A stretch of 64,000 bases of DNA from Alphaproteobacteria bacterium (GTDB lineage: Bacteria > Pseudomonadota > Alphaproteobacteria > UBA828), in the NCBI GenBank assembly GCA_011523425.1, contig WTGU01000069.1, positions 24,716 through 88,715 on the forward strand, given 5' to 3'. This document shows, piece by piece, positions 1 through 8,686 of this stretch. Positions within the stretch are counted from its first letter, which is position 1, and every line of letters starts with the position of its first letter. A program made the position numbers and the translations under genes. Under the pieces are notes generated by a model. That model was not told where the DNA came from and did no database searches. It saw only the letters and a list, made by a program, of their open reading frames with translations.

Positions 1-127
1 GGACGGTGCGGCAGAAGATCTCCGCGAGGATGAGCCCCGCGATCCCCAGAACCAGCACGGCCGCGACGTAGCCGCAGCCGCGCGACAGCGTGTCTATGCC
101 TGCGAGAACCCGTGCGAGAACGGACAA
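1..127 (-). CDS. TRAP transporter small permease (DctQ-like), N-terminal fragment
   Basis: Only the first 42 codons lie in the window; the gene runs off its left edge. The visible residues form a short amphipathic start followed by a hydrophobic segment (about residues 16-37), as expected for the first membrane helix of the 4-helix DctQ subunit. I chose a TTG start at 127 because AGAGGAGG sits about 8 bases upstream; an in-frame GTG at 199 lacks a Shine-Dalgarno sequence. It lies directly downstream of a DctP-type binding protein on the same strand, which supports the TRAP assignment. The large permease DctM would be expected further left. The call rests on context and hydrophobicity rather than on a strong motif. 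Confidence 0.6.
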   Translation of the reverse strand, partial: MSVLARVLAGIDTLSRGCGYVAAVLVLGIAGLILAEIFCRTV

Positions 128-214
128 GGGGCCGGCCTCCTCTGCCCGCTCCGGGCTGTCCGGACCGGAGCCCGGTGCCGACGACGACCCGCCGGGCACC
201 GGAGCCGCGCCCGG

Positions 215-1219
215 CTAGCGCTCGATGTCTTGCCGGAAGCCGTCGATGATCGCCTGGCCTTCGTCTCCCAGCTCAGCCAGCGCCTCGGCCAGCATCGGCT
301 CGGTCGCGGCCTGCATGTCGGCCAGCATCGCCGCAGGCACCTCGCCCATCGCCACGCCGCGCTCGTTCAGGATCTTCGACTTGGCCGCGTCTTCCGCCTT
401 GCTGACCTGCCAGAACACCGGTTCGAGCATCCGCGCCGCGGCCTCGATGGCGGCGCGCTGGCCCTCGGCAAGCGCGTGCCAGGCATCCAGGTTGACCGAG
501 ACCATGTTCGACGACCAGACGTGCCTCGTCGGGTACATGTGCGTGAGGAACTCCCAGAACTTCCCGTCCACGCCGGAGCTCGCCGAGGTCGTGACCGCGT
601 CGATGGTGCCGGCCGCGAGCGAGGGGACCACCTCGCCCCAGGGAAGCTGCACCGAGGTCATGCCGATGCGGTTGAACATCTCGGTCGTCGTGTCGTTGTA
701 GGTGCGGATCTTGATGCCGGCGAGGTCCGCCACCCCCGCCGCCTCCACCTTGGTGTAGACGTACTGGCGCGGCCACGGCACGACGTAGAGCGCCTTCTGG
801 TTGTACGCCGCCGCCACCCTCTCGATGGCCGGGCGAAAGTGCTTGTGGAAGATCGCGAGCTCATCGAGGTCCTCGATGATGTAGGGCTGCGTCTCCAGCC
901 CGAGGATCTTACGCTCGCCCACCTGCTGGTTGAGCAGCATCTCGCCGATGGGCACGAGGCCGTCGCCGACCGCGTTCAGCATCTCCGGCCCCTTGAAGCC
1001 GAGGGAGCCGCCCGGGTGAATGTTGATGACGACCTCTCCGCCGGTCACCTGGCTCACCACCTTGGCGAAGGTCCTGGCGTTTTCGACGTGGAAGTTGCCG
1101 TCGGTCCACGCGAGCGGCAGGTCCCACTCGGTCTCGGCGACGGCAGTCGCGGTCAGAGAGACCGAGAGCAGCGCCGCGGAAGCAAGGGCGATGGCTGCGC
1201 GTTTCGCGGAATGCATCAT
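215..1219 (-). CDS. TRAP transporter substrate-binding protein, DctP family
   Basis: Periplasmic solute receptor of a tripartite ATP-independent transporter, 334 residues, the usual size for the family. Residues 1-28 form a Sec signal peptide with a hydrophobic core and an Ala-x-Ala-type site near TAVAE. The mature part has the DctP layout, including a region around VPSLAAGTIDAVTT that in relatives lines the ligand cleft. The start is a double ATG (1219 and 1216), with AGAGGT about 8 bases upstream. It is followed on the same strand by a DctQ-like gene. The ligand cannot be read from sequence; organic acids are usual for the family. Confidence 0.9.
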   Translation of the reverse strand: MMHSAKRAAIALASAALLSVSLTATAVAETEWDLPLAWTDGNFHVENARTFAKVVSQVTGGEVVINIHPGGSLGFKGPEMLNAVGDGLVPIGEMLLNQQVGERKILGLETQPYIIEDLDELAIFHKHFRPAIERVAAAYNQKALYVVPWPRQYVYTKVEAAGVADLAGIKIRTYNDTTTEMFNRIGMTSVQLPWGEVVPSLAAGTIDAVTTSASSGVDGKFWEFLTHMYPTRHVWSSNMVSVNLDAWHALAEGQRAAIEAAARMLEPVFWQVSKAEDAAKSKILNERGVAMGEVPAAMLADMQAATEPMLAEALAELGDEGQAIIDGFRQDIER

Positions 1220-1518
1220 GGCTCAATACCTCTTCGTCAAATCCGGCTTCAACGATCCTGCCCTCGTTCCGGGCGCGGCCCGCATGTCGCGCTCTCTCAT
1301 TGTTCGGAGAGGAAGACGCTCGAACAACGAATTCCTACCCGATGGCAACGGCTTGCGCTACGTCCGCCACCCCACGATCCGATCCGACGCGAATAATCCG
1401 GGCTAGGTATACACCTCCGATGACACGCGCGACGACCCCACGGCGTCACCGATACAGTGCGCACCGCAGCATCAGGCCGCGCCCGGGCCGAGCTTCTGGA
1501 CGTGAGCCCCTTCGATCC
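1220..1518. other. Intergenic region between TRAP receptor and ABC operon
   Basis: About 300 bases with no convincing gene. It must contain the promoter of the TRAP operon (minus strand) and the end of the upstream ABC importer operon, also minus. I see no strong hairpin with a T tract and no clear sigma-70 promoter. Somewhat AT-richer stretches occur near 1310-1400. Confidence 0.5.
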
Positions 1519-2553
1519 TCAGCGGCGGCCGGCGCCGAGCAGCTTCTCCGCCTCTACCTGGAAGTCGTCGAAATAGTCGAGCGCGTCGTGACCGCGCAGC
1601 GCGTCACGATGCTTGAAGCAGTTGACGGTGTGCCCCTGGGCGACCGTGTCTTCCGGCGGCATCTCGCTGCGGCACCGATCGTCGGCGAAGGGGCAGCGCC
1701 CGGCGAGGTAGCAGCCGGTCGGAAGGTCGATCGGGCTCGGAATCTCGCCTGCGAGGTCGACGGCGCTTTCCCGCTTGAGGTTCGGGTTGGGCAGCAGGAC
1801 GGAGGAGAGAAGGCCGACGCTGTAGGGATGGCGCGGGTGGCTGAAGAGCTCCTTGGCCGTGCCGAGCTCCACGATCATGCCGAGATACATCACCGCGACG
1901 CGGTGGCTCAGGTAGCGCACCGTGCTGAGGTCGTGGCTGATGAAGAGGTAGGCGGTCTCCAGTTCCTGCTGCAGGCGGATCAGGAGGTCGATGATCTCCG
2001 CCCGCGCCGTCGGGTCGAGAGCCGAGGTGGGCTCGTCCAGCACGATCAGCTCGGGATCGGTGACGATGGCGCGGGCGATGCCCACTCGCTGCTGCTGGCC
2101 CGCGCTGAGCTCGGCCGGGAACTGCTCCAGCGTCGAATCGCGCAAGCCCACCCGGCGCGCGACCTCGCGCACCCGCCGGCGCTGGTCGGGGCGGGAGACT
2201 CCCATGGAGCGCAGCGGCTCGGCGATGGTGTTGCCGATCCGCACCTGCGGGTCGAGGGATTCGGCGGGCTCCTGGAAGACGAGCTGCAGCTTGCCGCGCA
2301 GCTCGCGCGTGCGGATGTTGCGCCGCCGGTTGATGGGTTTTCCGTGGAAGCCGATGGAGCCGTCCGTCGACTTGATGAGGCCGAGGACGCAGCGGCCGAC
2401 CGTTGTCTTGCCCGAACCGGACTCGCCCACCAGCGAGAGCGTCTCGCCCCTGGCGACGGAGAAGCTCACCCCGTTCACCGCCTGCACCACCGAGCGCGAG
2501 CCCGCGATGGGGAAGTGCTTGACCAGCCCGTCTACGGTGAGGACGGCGCTCAT
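1519..2553 (-). CDS. Dipeptide/oligopeptide ABC importer ATPase, OppF/DppF type
   Basis: Cytoplasmic ATP-hydrolysing subunit of the first peptide-family importer, 344 residues. Visible in order are Walker A ([12 protein letters not shown], about residues 45-56), signature LSAGQQQRVGIARA, Walker [12 protein letters not shown], and an intact H-loop (FISHDLS). The C-terminal oligo_HPY-type extension has cysteines (CYLAGRCPFADDRC) that bind an Fe-S cluster in some relatives. The start at 2553 overlaps the upstream ATPase stop as ATGA, showing translational coupling. All canonical catalytic residues are present, unlike in its partner, so this half probably does most of the hydrolysis. Last gene of a five-gene operon (7317 to 1519). 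Confidence 0.93.
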   Translation of the reverse strand: MSAVLTVDGLVKHFPIAGSRSVVQAVNGVSFSVARGETLSLVGESGSGKTTVGRCVLGLIKSTDGSIGFHGKPINRRRNIRTRELRGKLQLVFQEPAESLDPQVRIGNTIAEPLRSMGVSRPDQRRRVREVARRVGLRDSTLEQFPAELSAGQQQRVGIARAIVTDPELIVLDEPTSALDPTARAEIIDLLIRLQQELETAYLFISHDLSTVRYLSHRVAVMYLGMIVELGTAKELFSHPRHPYSVGLLSSVLLPNPNLKRESAVDLAGEIPSPIDLPTGCYLAGRCPFADDRCRSEMPPEDTVAQGHTVNCFKHRDALRGHDALDYFDDFQVEAEKLLGAGRR

Positions 2554-3572
2554 GCCACCCGCTCCACCGGGAAGTGACAACGCACGAGGTGGCGGGTGCC
2601 GAGCTCGCGCAGGTCGGGGTGACGCGCGTCGCACTCGTCCTCGCGGTGGACGCAGCGGGGCGCGTAGAGACAGGCCCTGCCTGCCTCCGCCTCGGTCGAG
2701 GCGAGCGGCTTGTGCCACTTGTTCCGGAGCGCCGGGTTGTGGGCGAAGGCGGCGAGCAGCATGACGCTGTACGGGTGCTGCGGATTGTCGAAGAAGTCGC
2801 CGGTCTTCGCGAACTCCACGATCTCGCCGCGGTAGATCACGGCGACGCGGTCGCAGAAGTGCGCTGTGATGCCGACGTCGCGGGTGATGAAGAGCATGGA
2901 GGTGTCGTGCTCGCGCACGAGCGTGCGCAGCAGGTCGAGCACCTGGGCCTGCACCGTCACGTCGAGGCCGCTGGTGGCGTCGTCCGAGATCACGAACTTG
3001 GGCGAGCAGACGAGCGAGATCGCCATCACCACCCGCTGCGCCATGCCGCCGCTGAGCTCGTGCGGGAAGGCGCGGAAGCGCCGCGCGGGATCCGGGATGT
3101 GCACCGCCTTCAGCATGTCGAGCGCCATCTTGTCGGCCTCGGCGCGGCCGATGTCGAGATGGGCGCGGGCGACGGCGGCGATCTGCTTGCCCACGGGGAT
3201 CAACGGGTCGAGCTCGCTGCGCGGGTTGGGGATCACCATGGCGATGTCCCTGCCGCGGATCGCGCGCAGCTGGTTCTCGGAGAGCGCCCGCATGTCCTTG
3301 CCGTCGAACTGGATCGAGCCGCTGTCGATGCGTCCGGGCTGGGTCAAGAGCCCCATCACCGCACGGGCCAGCGTCGTCTTGCCCGAGCCCGATTCGCCCA
3401 CCAGCCCGACGATCTCGCCGCGGCGCACGCTGAGGTCGAGGTCCCGCACCGCGCGCACCGGCTCCTCCTCGTAGACCGGGTAGGAGACGTTGAGTCCGGC
3501 GATGTCGAGCATCGTCGTGCCCGGCGCGCCCGCCTGCGGTGCCATGGTCGTGTCGGTTGCGGCGGCGGCCAT
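2550..3572 (-). CDS. Dipeptide/oligopeptide ABC importer ATPase, OppD/DppD type, degenerate catalytic site
   Basis: Second ATPase subunit of the importer, 340 residues. Walker A ([13 protein letters not shown]) and the signature LSGGMAQRV are normal. The Walker B region reads VISDDATSGLD where the family has ADEPTSGLD, so the catalytic Glu is Asp. The H-loop reads FITRDVG instead of ITHDLG, so the switch His is Arg. The C-terminal cysteine motif (CLYAPRCVHREDEC) is present. Start at 3572, two bases after the permease stop. The pattern suggests one catalytically weak ATP site paired with the intact site of the OppF-type subunit, an inference from motif loss. A sequencing error is unlikely because two motifs are affected and the frame is intact. 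Confidence 0.92.
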   Translation of the reverse strand: MAAAATDTTMAPQAGAPGTTMLDIAGLNVSYPVYEEEPVRAVRDLDLSVRRGEIVGLVGESGSGKTTLARAVMGLLTQPGRIDSGSIQFDGKDMRALSENQLRAIRGRDIAMVIPNPRSELDPLIPVGKQIAAVARAHLDIGRAEADKMALDMLKAVHIPDPARRFRAFPHELSGGMAQRVVMAISLVCSPKFVISDDATSGLDVTVQAQVLDLLRTLVREHDTSMLFITRDVGITAHFCDRVAVIYRGEIVEFAKTGDFFDNPQHPYSVMLLAAFAHNPALRNKWHKPLASTEAEAGRACLYAPRCVHREDECDARHPDLRELGTRHLVRCHFPVERVA

Positions 3573-3574
3573 CG

Positions 3575-4585
3575 TCAGCCCCTGATGCGCGGGTCGATGG
3601 CGAAATAGATCAGGTCCACCAGCAGGTAGATGATCAGCGACAGAATCGCCGAGAACAGCACGAAACCCAGCACCGGATTGATGTCGGCGTTGAGCACTCC
3701 CTGCACGGCGTACTGGCCGGCCCCGCCCCAGCTGAAGACGATCTCCACCAGCACGGCGCCGCCGATGAGGAAGCCGTAGAGCACGCTCACGATGGTGACC
3801 ACCGAGGGCAGCGAGTTGCGGAACGCCTTGCGGATCACGACCCGCTTGGGCAGCCCGCACATCTCGGCGTAGCGGATCAGGTCGGATTCCAGCATCCGCT
3901 CCATGGTCGCCTGGGTCATCTTGAGGATCGGCCCGGCGTTGATGACGGCGAGCGTCACCACCGGCAGCACGAGGTGGCCCAGCGTCGACCAGAGCGCCTG
4001 CCAGTTGCCGGCGATCAGGCTGTCGATGATCAGGAAGTTGGTGACCGGAGCCGGCGGCAGCACCGCGAAGTCGATGCGCCCGAGCGGTGCCGGGGCCACC
4101 TGCATGATCGTGTAGAACAGGTAGATCAGGATCAGCCCCAGCCAGAAGTCCGGCAGCGAGCCGGCGAGCAGGCCGTAGTAGTCGGAGAACTTCTTGACGA
4201 TCGAGCGCTTGAAGTAGGCGGCGGCGACGCCGAGGGGAATACCGATCAGCAGCGCGAGCAGGAGCGAGAGGGTGATGAGCTCCAGCGTCGCGGGGAAGCG
4301 GATGGCGAGGTCGTGGAAGACGGGCTTCGTGGTCTGCCACGAGGTGCCGAGGTCGCCCTGCACCAGGTTCTGCAAGTAGATCCAGAACTGGTCGATGATC
4401 GTGCCGTCGAGCCCCATCTCCGCGTTGAGCATGGCGAGCTGCTCTTCGGTCGCGAAGGGGCCCAGCATCATCACGGCCGGGTCGCCGGGGATCAGCTTCA
4501 CCAGCAGGAAGCTCACCAGGATGATGCCGAAGAGCTGCGGCCCGATGAAGAGGAAGCGGCGGCCGATGTAGCGGAGGATACGCAT
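3575..4585 (-). CDS. ABC importer permease, DppB type
   Basis: Inner-membrane channel subunit, 336 residues. It starts MRILRYIGRRFLFIGPQLFG, the typical DppB opening, with the first membrane helix at about residues 10-30. A periplasmic loop with family features (IPGDPAVMML, DGTIIDQFW) follows, then a five-helix core with the EAA-type coupling loop around YAEMCGLPKRVVIRKA. It ends in the usual LVDLIYFAIDPRIRG tail. It sits between the DppC-type permease (10-base gap) and the ATPases on the same strand, and pairs with the DppC-type gene to form the translocation pore. Confidence 0.94.
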   Translation of the reverse strand: MRILRYIGRRFLFIGPQLFGIILVSFLLVKLIPGDPAVMMLGPFATEEQLAMLNAEMGLDGTIIDQFWIYLQNLVQGDLGTSWQTTKPVFHDLAIRFPATLELITLSLLLALLIGIPLGVAAAYFKRSIVKKFSDYYGLLAGSLPDFWLGLILIYLFYTIMQVAPAPLGRIDFAVLPPAPVTNFLIIDSLIAGNWQALWSTLGHLVLPVVTLAVINAGPILKMTQATMERMLESDLIRYAEMCGLPKRVVIRKAFRNSLPSVVTIVSVLYGFLIGGAVLVEIVFSWGGAGQYAVQGVLNADINPVLGFVLFSAILSLIIYLLVDLIYFAIDPRIRG

Positions 4586-4594
4586 CGCGCGGGC

Positions 4595-5545
4595 CTACGA
4601 TGCCCTCTTCCTCTCGCGCAGCGTGCCGGCGAGGGCGCGCCTGCGCGCCGGGTCCGCCAGCACCTCGACGCTCGCGCCGACCAGCGCGAAGCCGAAGACC
4701 GTGACCGCAAGCGCGATACCGGGAAAGACCGAGGGCCACCACTGACCGGTGATGATGTTCTGGAAGCCCATGGCGATCATGCTGCCCCACTCGGGCGTGG
4801 GCGCGACCACGCCGGCGCCGACGAAGCTCAAGGCCGCCGTCAGCAGGATCGACCAGCCGATGTTGACCGAGAGCTGGGCCAGGATCGGCGCCATCGAGTT
4901 CGGGATGATGTGGCGCAGCATGATCATCAGGTCGGAGGCGCCCGACACGTAGGAAGCCTCGACGTAGCGCATGTTGCGGATCGCCAGCACCTGGCTCCGC
5001 ATGAGCCGCAGGTAGATCGGCGCGTTCACGAAGGCGATGGCGGCGATGATGCTCTCCAGGCTCTGGCCGAAGATCGCCACCAGAGCGATGGCGAAGACGA
5101 AGACGGGGAAGGCCTGCAGCACGTCGGCTGCGCGCATCACGAAGCCCGCGCCGAAGGAGCCGAAGCCGCCGCCTTCCTGGTAATAGCCGACCACCGCACC
5201 GATGAAGGAGCCTACGACGGCCGAGATCATCGTGCCCGCGAGCGCGATCGTGAGGTCGATGCGCGGCGCGTAGACGATGCGGCTGAAGATATCCATGCCG
5301 GTCGCATCGGTGCCGAAGAGGTGGCGCCAGCTCGGGCCCTGCAGGAAGTCGGCCGGGTTCGCGACCTCGGGTTCGTAGGGCGCGATCAGCGGCGCGAAGA
5401 TGGCGAGCACGATGACGAGCAGAACGATGACGTAGCCGAGCGCGAAGAGGGGCCGCGCCCGCAGCACCGCGAACAGGAAGCGGAGGGCGAAGAGAGTGGC
5501 GTCCCAGCGGCTGCGCTCGGAAGAGCCGGCGGCGATGTCCGTCAT
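4595..5545 (-). CDS. ABC importer permease, DppC type
   Basis: Second channel subunit, 316 residues. An N-terminal cytoplasmic segment precedes a helix at about residues 34-55. It then shows the DppC hallmarks: HLFGTDATGMDIFSRIVYAPR, the LAGTMIS helix, and a coupling loop near VEASYVSGASDLMIMLRHI. The end is FALVGASVEVLADPARR-like. Same strand as its partners, about 100 bases after the substrate-binding protein stop. The typing is clear; the substrate is not. Confidence 0.94.
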   Translation of the reverse strand: MTDIAAGSSERSRWDATLFALRFLFAVLRARPLFALGYVIVLLVIVLAIFAPLIAPYEPEVANPADFLQGPSWRHLFGTDATGMDIFSRIVYAPRIDLTIALAGTMISAVVGSFIGAVVGYYQEGGGFGSFGAGFVMRAADVLQAFPVFVFAIALVAIFGQSLESIIAAIAFVNAPIYLRLMRSQVLAIRNMRYVEASYVSGASDLMIMLRHIIPNSMAPILAQLSVNIGWSILLTAALSFVGAGVVAPTPEWGSMIAMGFQNIITGQWWPSVFPGIALAVTVFGFALVGASVEVLADPARRRALAGTLRERKRAS

Positions 5546-5649
5546 GGAACGCGCGGCATGCGCATGGCGCGAGTGAGTGTTCGCTCAGAACGGGGGGATG
5601 CGGTCGGGCCGCGCCGCCGCGGGTGGCGACGCGGCCCGGAGAGCATCCC

Positions 5650-7317
5650 TTACGCCTCCCGACTGAAGTCCTGGAAGCGGATGTTGTTGGAGGTGTAGTA
5701 GGTCCACCCCTTGATGTCGGAGCGGCGCGCCATCGAGTAGTTCGTGAAGGCGACGAACACCCACGGCGCCTCGCGCATCACGATCTGCTGCACCTCGTCC
5801 ATCATCGCGAGGCGCGCATCCATGTCGCTCGTTCTCGCCGCATTGTCGATGAGCTCGTCCACCCGTGCGTTCTCGTAGTTCGAGTAGTTGATGAACGACT
5901 TGGAGTGGAAGTAGAGGTTCATCGAGTAGCCCGGATCCGGGCACCACGGCGAATCGTAGTAGAAGATCATCGGCTGCTTGCGCTCGGAGACGTTGTTGTA
6001 GAACGTCGATGCCGGAATCTTCTTGAGCTGGAGGTTGACCCCGATCTCCTTGAGCGCGCTCTGGAAGAGGATCGCCGTGGTCTCCTGCGTCGTCACTGCG
6101 GCGTTGTAGCCGAGCGTGGTGTCGAAGCCGTCACCGTATCCGGCCCCCTTGAGCAGCTCCCGCGCCAGGTCGAGATTCTGGGTTTCGTACTCCGAATAGT
6201 CCCCGTTGAAGCCCGGATAGATGTCGGGCATGCAGCCGGTGAGCGGGCTCGCCAGGTTCTGGAACACGGTGGAGATGACCTGCTCCTGCGGGAACGCGAA
6301 GTTCATCGCGCGGCGCACGTCGATGTTGTCGAAGGGCGGGATCTTGGCGTTGAGCTCGATGAGCAGCTTGAAGGTCGCGCGGACCGTGTCGACGCTCACG
6401 CCCGGCGCGTTCGCGAGCTGCACCAGCTCCAGCGGCTGCAGGTATTGCGCGATGTCCACCGCGCCGCCCTGCAGAAGCTGGGCCCGGTTGGCGGACGTGG
6501 GCACCTCGCGCAGGATCACCGTGTCCATGGCCGCCTTGCCGCCGTAGTAATCCTCGCGGGCCTTGTAGACCGCCTGGGCGCCCCGCGTGAGCTGCTCGAT
6601 GCGGTAGGGGCCGAAGCCGGCGGTCTCGTTCTTCAGGAACTCCTTGGCCCACGGGTCGTCGGAGCCGCCGACTGCCTGGCACTGCGTGGAATCGTAGATC
6701 GGATTGTAGAGGTTCGGCTGCAGCTTCAGCAGCAGCGGGTTCGGATGGTCGAGGTTGAAGGAGACGACGTACTTGTCCTCGGCCTTGATCTGCTCCTTCC
6801 GCTTGAGGCTGATGGTGTTGGCGAAGAAGCCGCCGATCGCGCCCAACTCCAGCTTGCGGTGCCAGGTCCAGACCACGTCCTCGGCGGTGAGCTCGTTGCC
6901 CCAGTTGCTCTTCACGCCTTCGCGCAGCTTGAAGCGGATCCACTGGCTGTTGGGGTCGATCTCCCAGCTTTCGGCGAGCTTGCCCTTCATGTTCACGCGG
7001 CCGGGGCGGTCCGGGTAGTCCTTGATGTCCTCGCGCAGGGCGTCGGGGTCGTCAGGGTCGGGGATCTTCTCGAATTCGACGAGCGAATCGTAACAGGCAG
7101 CCACCGATTCGAAGGTCCCGAGGCTCACGTCGTATTCGCTGTCGAGGCTCTGCGGCGTCGCGGGTGCGGCGATCACCAGAGTCGATGCCCGGTCCTGCGC
7201 CAAGGCGTCGCGGCCTGCGATCGCCCCCGGCACCGCCGCCGCTGCGGCTGCCGCGGTCGTGCCCTTGAGGAAGGTACGCCGGTCCAGCGACCAGCGATTG
7301 CCCGTCGAATTCGTCAT
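5650..7317 (-). CDS. ABC importer substrate-binding protein (SBP_bac_5 family), Tat-exported
   Basis: Periplasmic receptor of the first importer, 555 residues, first gene of the operon. Residues 8-40 carry a twin-arginine signal (DRRTFLKGTTAAAAAAAVPG), suggesting export of a folded protein. The mature chain has family-5 features: the LVEFE segment early, AESWEIDPNSQWIRFKLREGVK, and the FDNIDVRRAMNFAF region. I chose ATG 7317, preceded by AAGGGAGAT, over an in-frame codon at 7371. Family 5 includes receptors for peptides, nickel and small organic compounds. The context of flavin enzymes and hydrolases may point to a non-peptide ligand, but that is inference. Confidence 0.93.
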   Translation of the reverse strand: MTNSTGNRWSLDRRTFLKGTTAAAAAAAVPGAIAGRDALAQDRASTLVIAAPATPQSLDSEYDVSLGTFESVAACYDSLVEFEKIPDPDDPDALREDIKDYPDRPGRVNMKGKLAESWEIDPNSQWIRFKLREGVKSNWGNELTAEDVVWTWHRKLELGAIGGFFANTISLKRKEQIKAEDKYVVSFNLDHPNPLLLKLQPNLYNPIYDSTQCQAVGGSDDPWAKEFLKNETAGFGPYRIEQLTRGAQAVYKAREDYYGGKAAMDTVILREVPTSANRAQLLQGGAVDIAQYLQPLELVQLANAPGVSVDTVRATFKLLIELNAKIPPFDNIDVRRAMNFAFPQEQVISTVFQNLASPLTGCMPDIYPGFNGDYSEYETQNLDLARELLKGAGYGDGFDTTLGYNAAVTTQETTAILFQSALKEIGVNLQLKKIPASTFYNNVSERKQPMIFYYDSPWCPDPGYSMNLYFHSKSFINYSNYENARVDELIDNAARTSDMDARLAMMDEVQQIVMREAPWVFVAFTNYSMARRSDIKGWTYYTSNNIRFQDFSREA

Positions 7318-7412
7318 GGTGATCTCCCTTGATGAACGGTGCGGGGCCGGTGGCCCCGCAGTCCGCGCCAATATAGGCGAACGCGCTGCCCGACGCGACG
7401 ATCATGCGGCAA

Positions 7413-8435
7413 TCACCGGGCGAAGGCGGCGATCATCGCTTCGTGGTTTGCGCGTGTTTCTTCCGGGTCGTCGGGAAAGATCGGGCATGTCAGGATCACG
7501 GTGTCGACGAGACCCTCGAAGGGCGCGAGCTGCGCGCACACCTCGTCGGCCGTTCCCGCCAGCACCAGCGCATCGATCATGTCCTCCGTCACCGCGTCCA
7601 GCATGGCCGGAAAGTCGTTTCGCGCATGGGCCGCGCGAATGCGCTCCTTCTGCTCGGCAAACCCCGCCGGATCGAGAACGATGTCGAAGTAATCCAGCGT
7701 CGCGTAGAAGGCGATCGCATGCCTGACTGACGCACGGGCGCGCGTCCGATCCTCGTGCACGGTACAGGCCTTGAGCGTCGCGATCTCGAAGGGCACGTCG
7801 CTCCGGCCCGCCCGCGCCATGCCGGCGGCGATTCGCGGTCGCACGATGTCGCGGAAATAGGCCGGCGTGTTGAGCGTGTTGGCCAGCAGGCCATCGCCCA
7901 CCTCGCCGGCCAGCTCCAGCATCCGCTCCCGCACGGCCGCGAGGTAGATCGGCACCGGCGGGCAGGGCGCGGGGATGAAGCGCCGGTAGCCGCGAACGCT
8001 GACGAACCGGCCGTCATGGTCGATGGCTTTCGTCGGACTCGCGGTCCACATCTTGCGGATGCACCCGACGTACTCGCGCATGCGCGCAACCGGTTTGTAG
8101 TCGGCGAGCCCGTGCCAGTCCCTGTTCCACTCCCGGGGCGCGGTACCGAGGCCCAGCACGAACTTCCGGCCGGTGAGCTCGGCCATGGTCATGGCCGCGG
8201 TCTCGGTGTGCATCGGCGGGCGCGCGAAGGTGGCGACGGCGGTTCCCAATCGCACCGACTTGACGACGCCGGCCATGGCAGCGAGCGGCGTGAAGGCATC
8301 GCGCCCCAGATCGCTCGACCAGAGACTGTCGGCGCCGGCCTCCTCGGCCATGCGGGCGTAGCGGAGAATCTCGTCCAGCGACAGGTTGTCGCCGTTGAAG
8401 AGAACACCCCACTTGATCCGGCGTTCGGCGGCCAC
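7413..8435 (-). CDS. Luciferase-like (LLM class) flavin-dependent oxidoreductase
   Basis: TIM-barrel flavin monooxygenase or F420-dependent oxidoreductase, 340 residues. The N terminus (IKWGVLFNGDNLSLDEI, then ARMAEEAGADSLWSSDLG) is the first beta-alpha unit of bacterial luciferase-like enzymes. Central features are LGTAVATFARPPMHTE and LGLGTAPREWN. The start is best placed at GTG 8435: a perfect AGGAGGT lies 6 bases upstream, inside the reading frame that could otherwise begin at ATG 8453. It stands alone between two peptide-family importers and diverges from the second one. It could oxidise a transported compound; cofactor (FMN or F420) and substrate are unknown. Confidence 0.85.
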   Translation of the reverse strand: MAAERRIKWGVLFNGDNLSLDEILRYARMAEEAGADSLWSSDLGRDAFTPLAAMAGVVKSVRLGTAVATFARPPMHTETAAMTMAELTGRKFVLGLGTAPREWNRDWHGLADYKPVARMREYVGCIRKMWTASPTKAIDHDGRFVSVRGYRRFIPAPCPPVPIYLAAVRERMLELAGEVGDGLLANTLNTPAYFRDIVRPRIAAGMARAGRSDVPFEIATLKACTVHEDRTRARASVRHAIAFYATLDYFDIVLDPAGFAEQKERIRAAHARNDFPAMLDAVTEDMIDALVLAGTADEVCAQLAPFEGLVDTVILTCPIFPDDPEETRANHEAMIAAFAR

Positions 8436-8686
8436 GTCCCCACCTCCTCTCATCGGCTTTCAACGAAGCGGCAGGTCGTCGCCGCGACCGCGACCGCGCC
8501 TCGCGGGCAATCAACACATTAACCCGCACTTCTCGCCACGGTCATGGTCCGTGCGGCGGCGAAACACACTTGCGCCGCCGCGCCCGCTGACGGCAAGCTT
8601 CCCACGCGGCAGTCGGGGGAGGATCGTCGGAAGCGGCGCGCCTCGCAATCAACGGTAGAAGGCTGTCGCGCAGGGAGGGACCGACA
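8436..8686. other. Divergent intergenic region
   Basis: About 250 bases between the divergently transcribed LLM oxidoreductase and the second substrate-binding protein. It should hold both promoters. The only element I can point to is the Shine-Dalgarno GGGAGGG about 8 bases before ATG 8687. No regulator gene is adjacent. Confidence 0.5.
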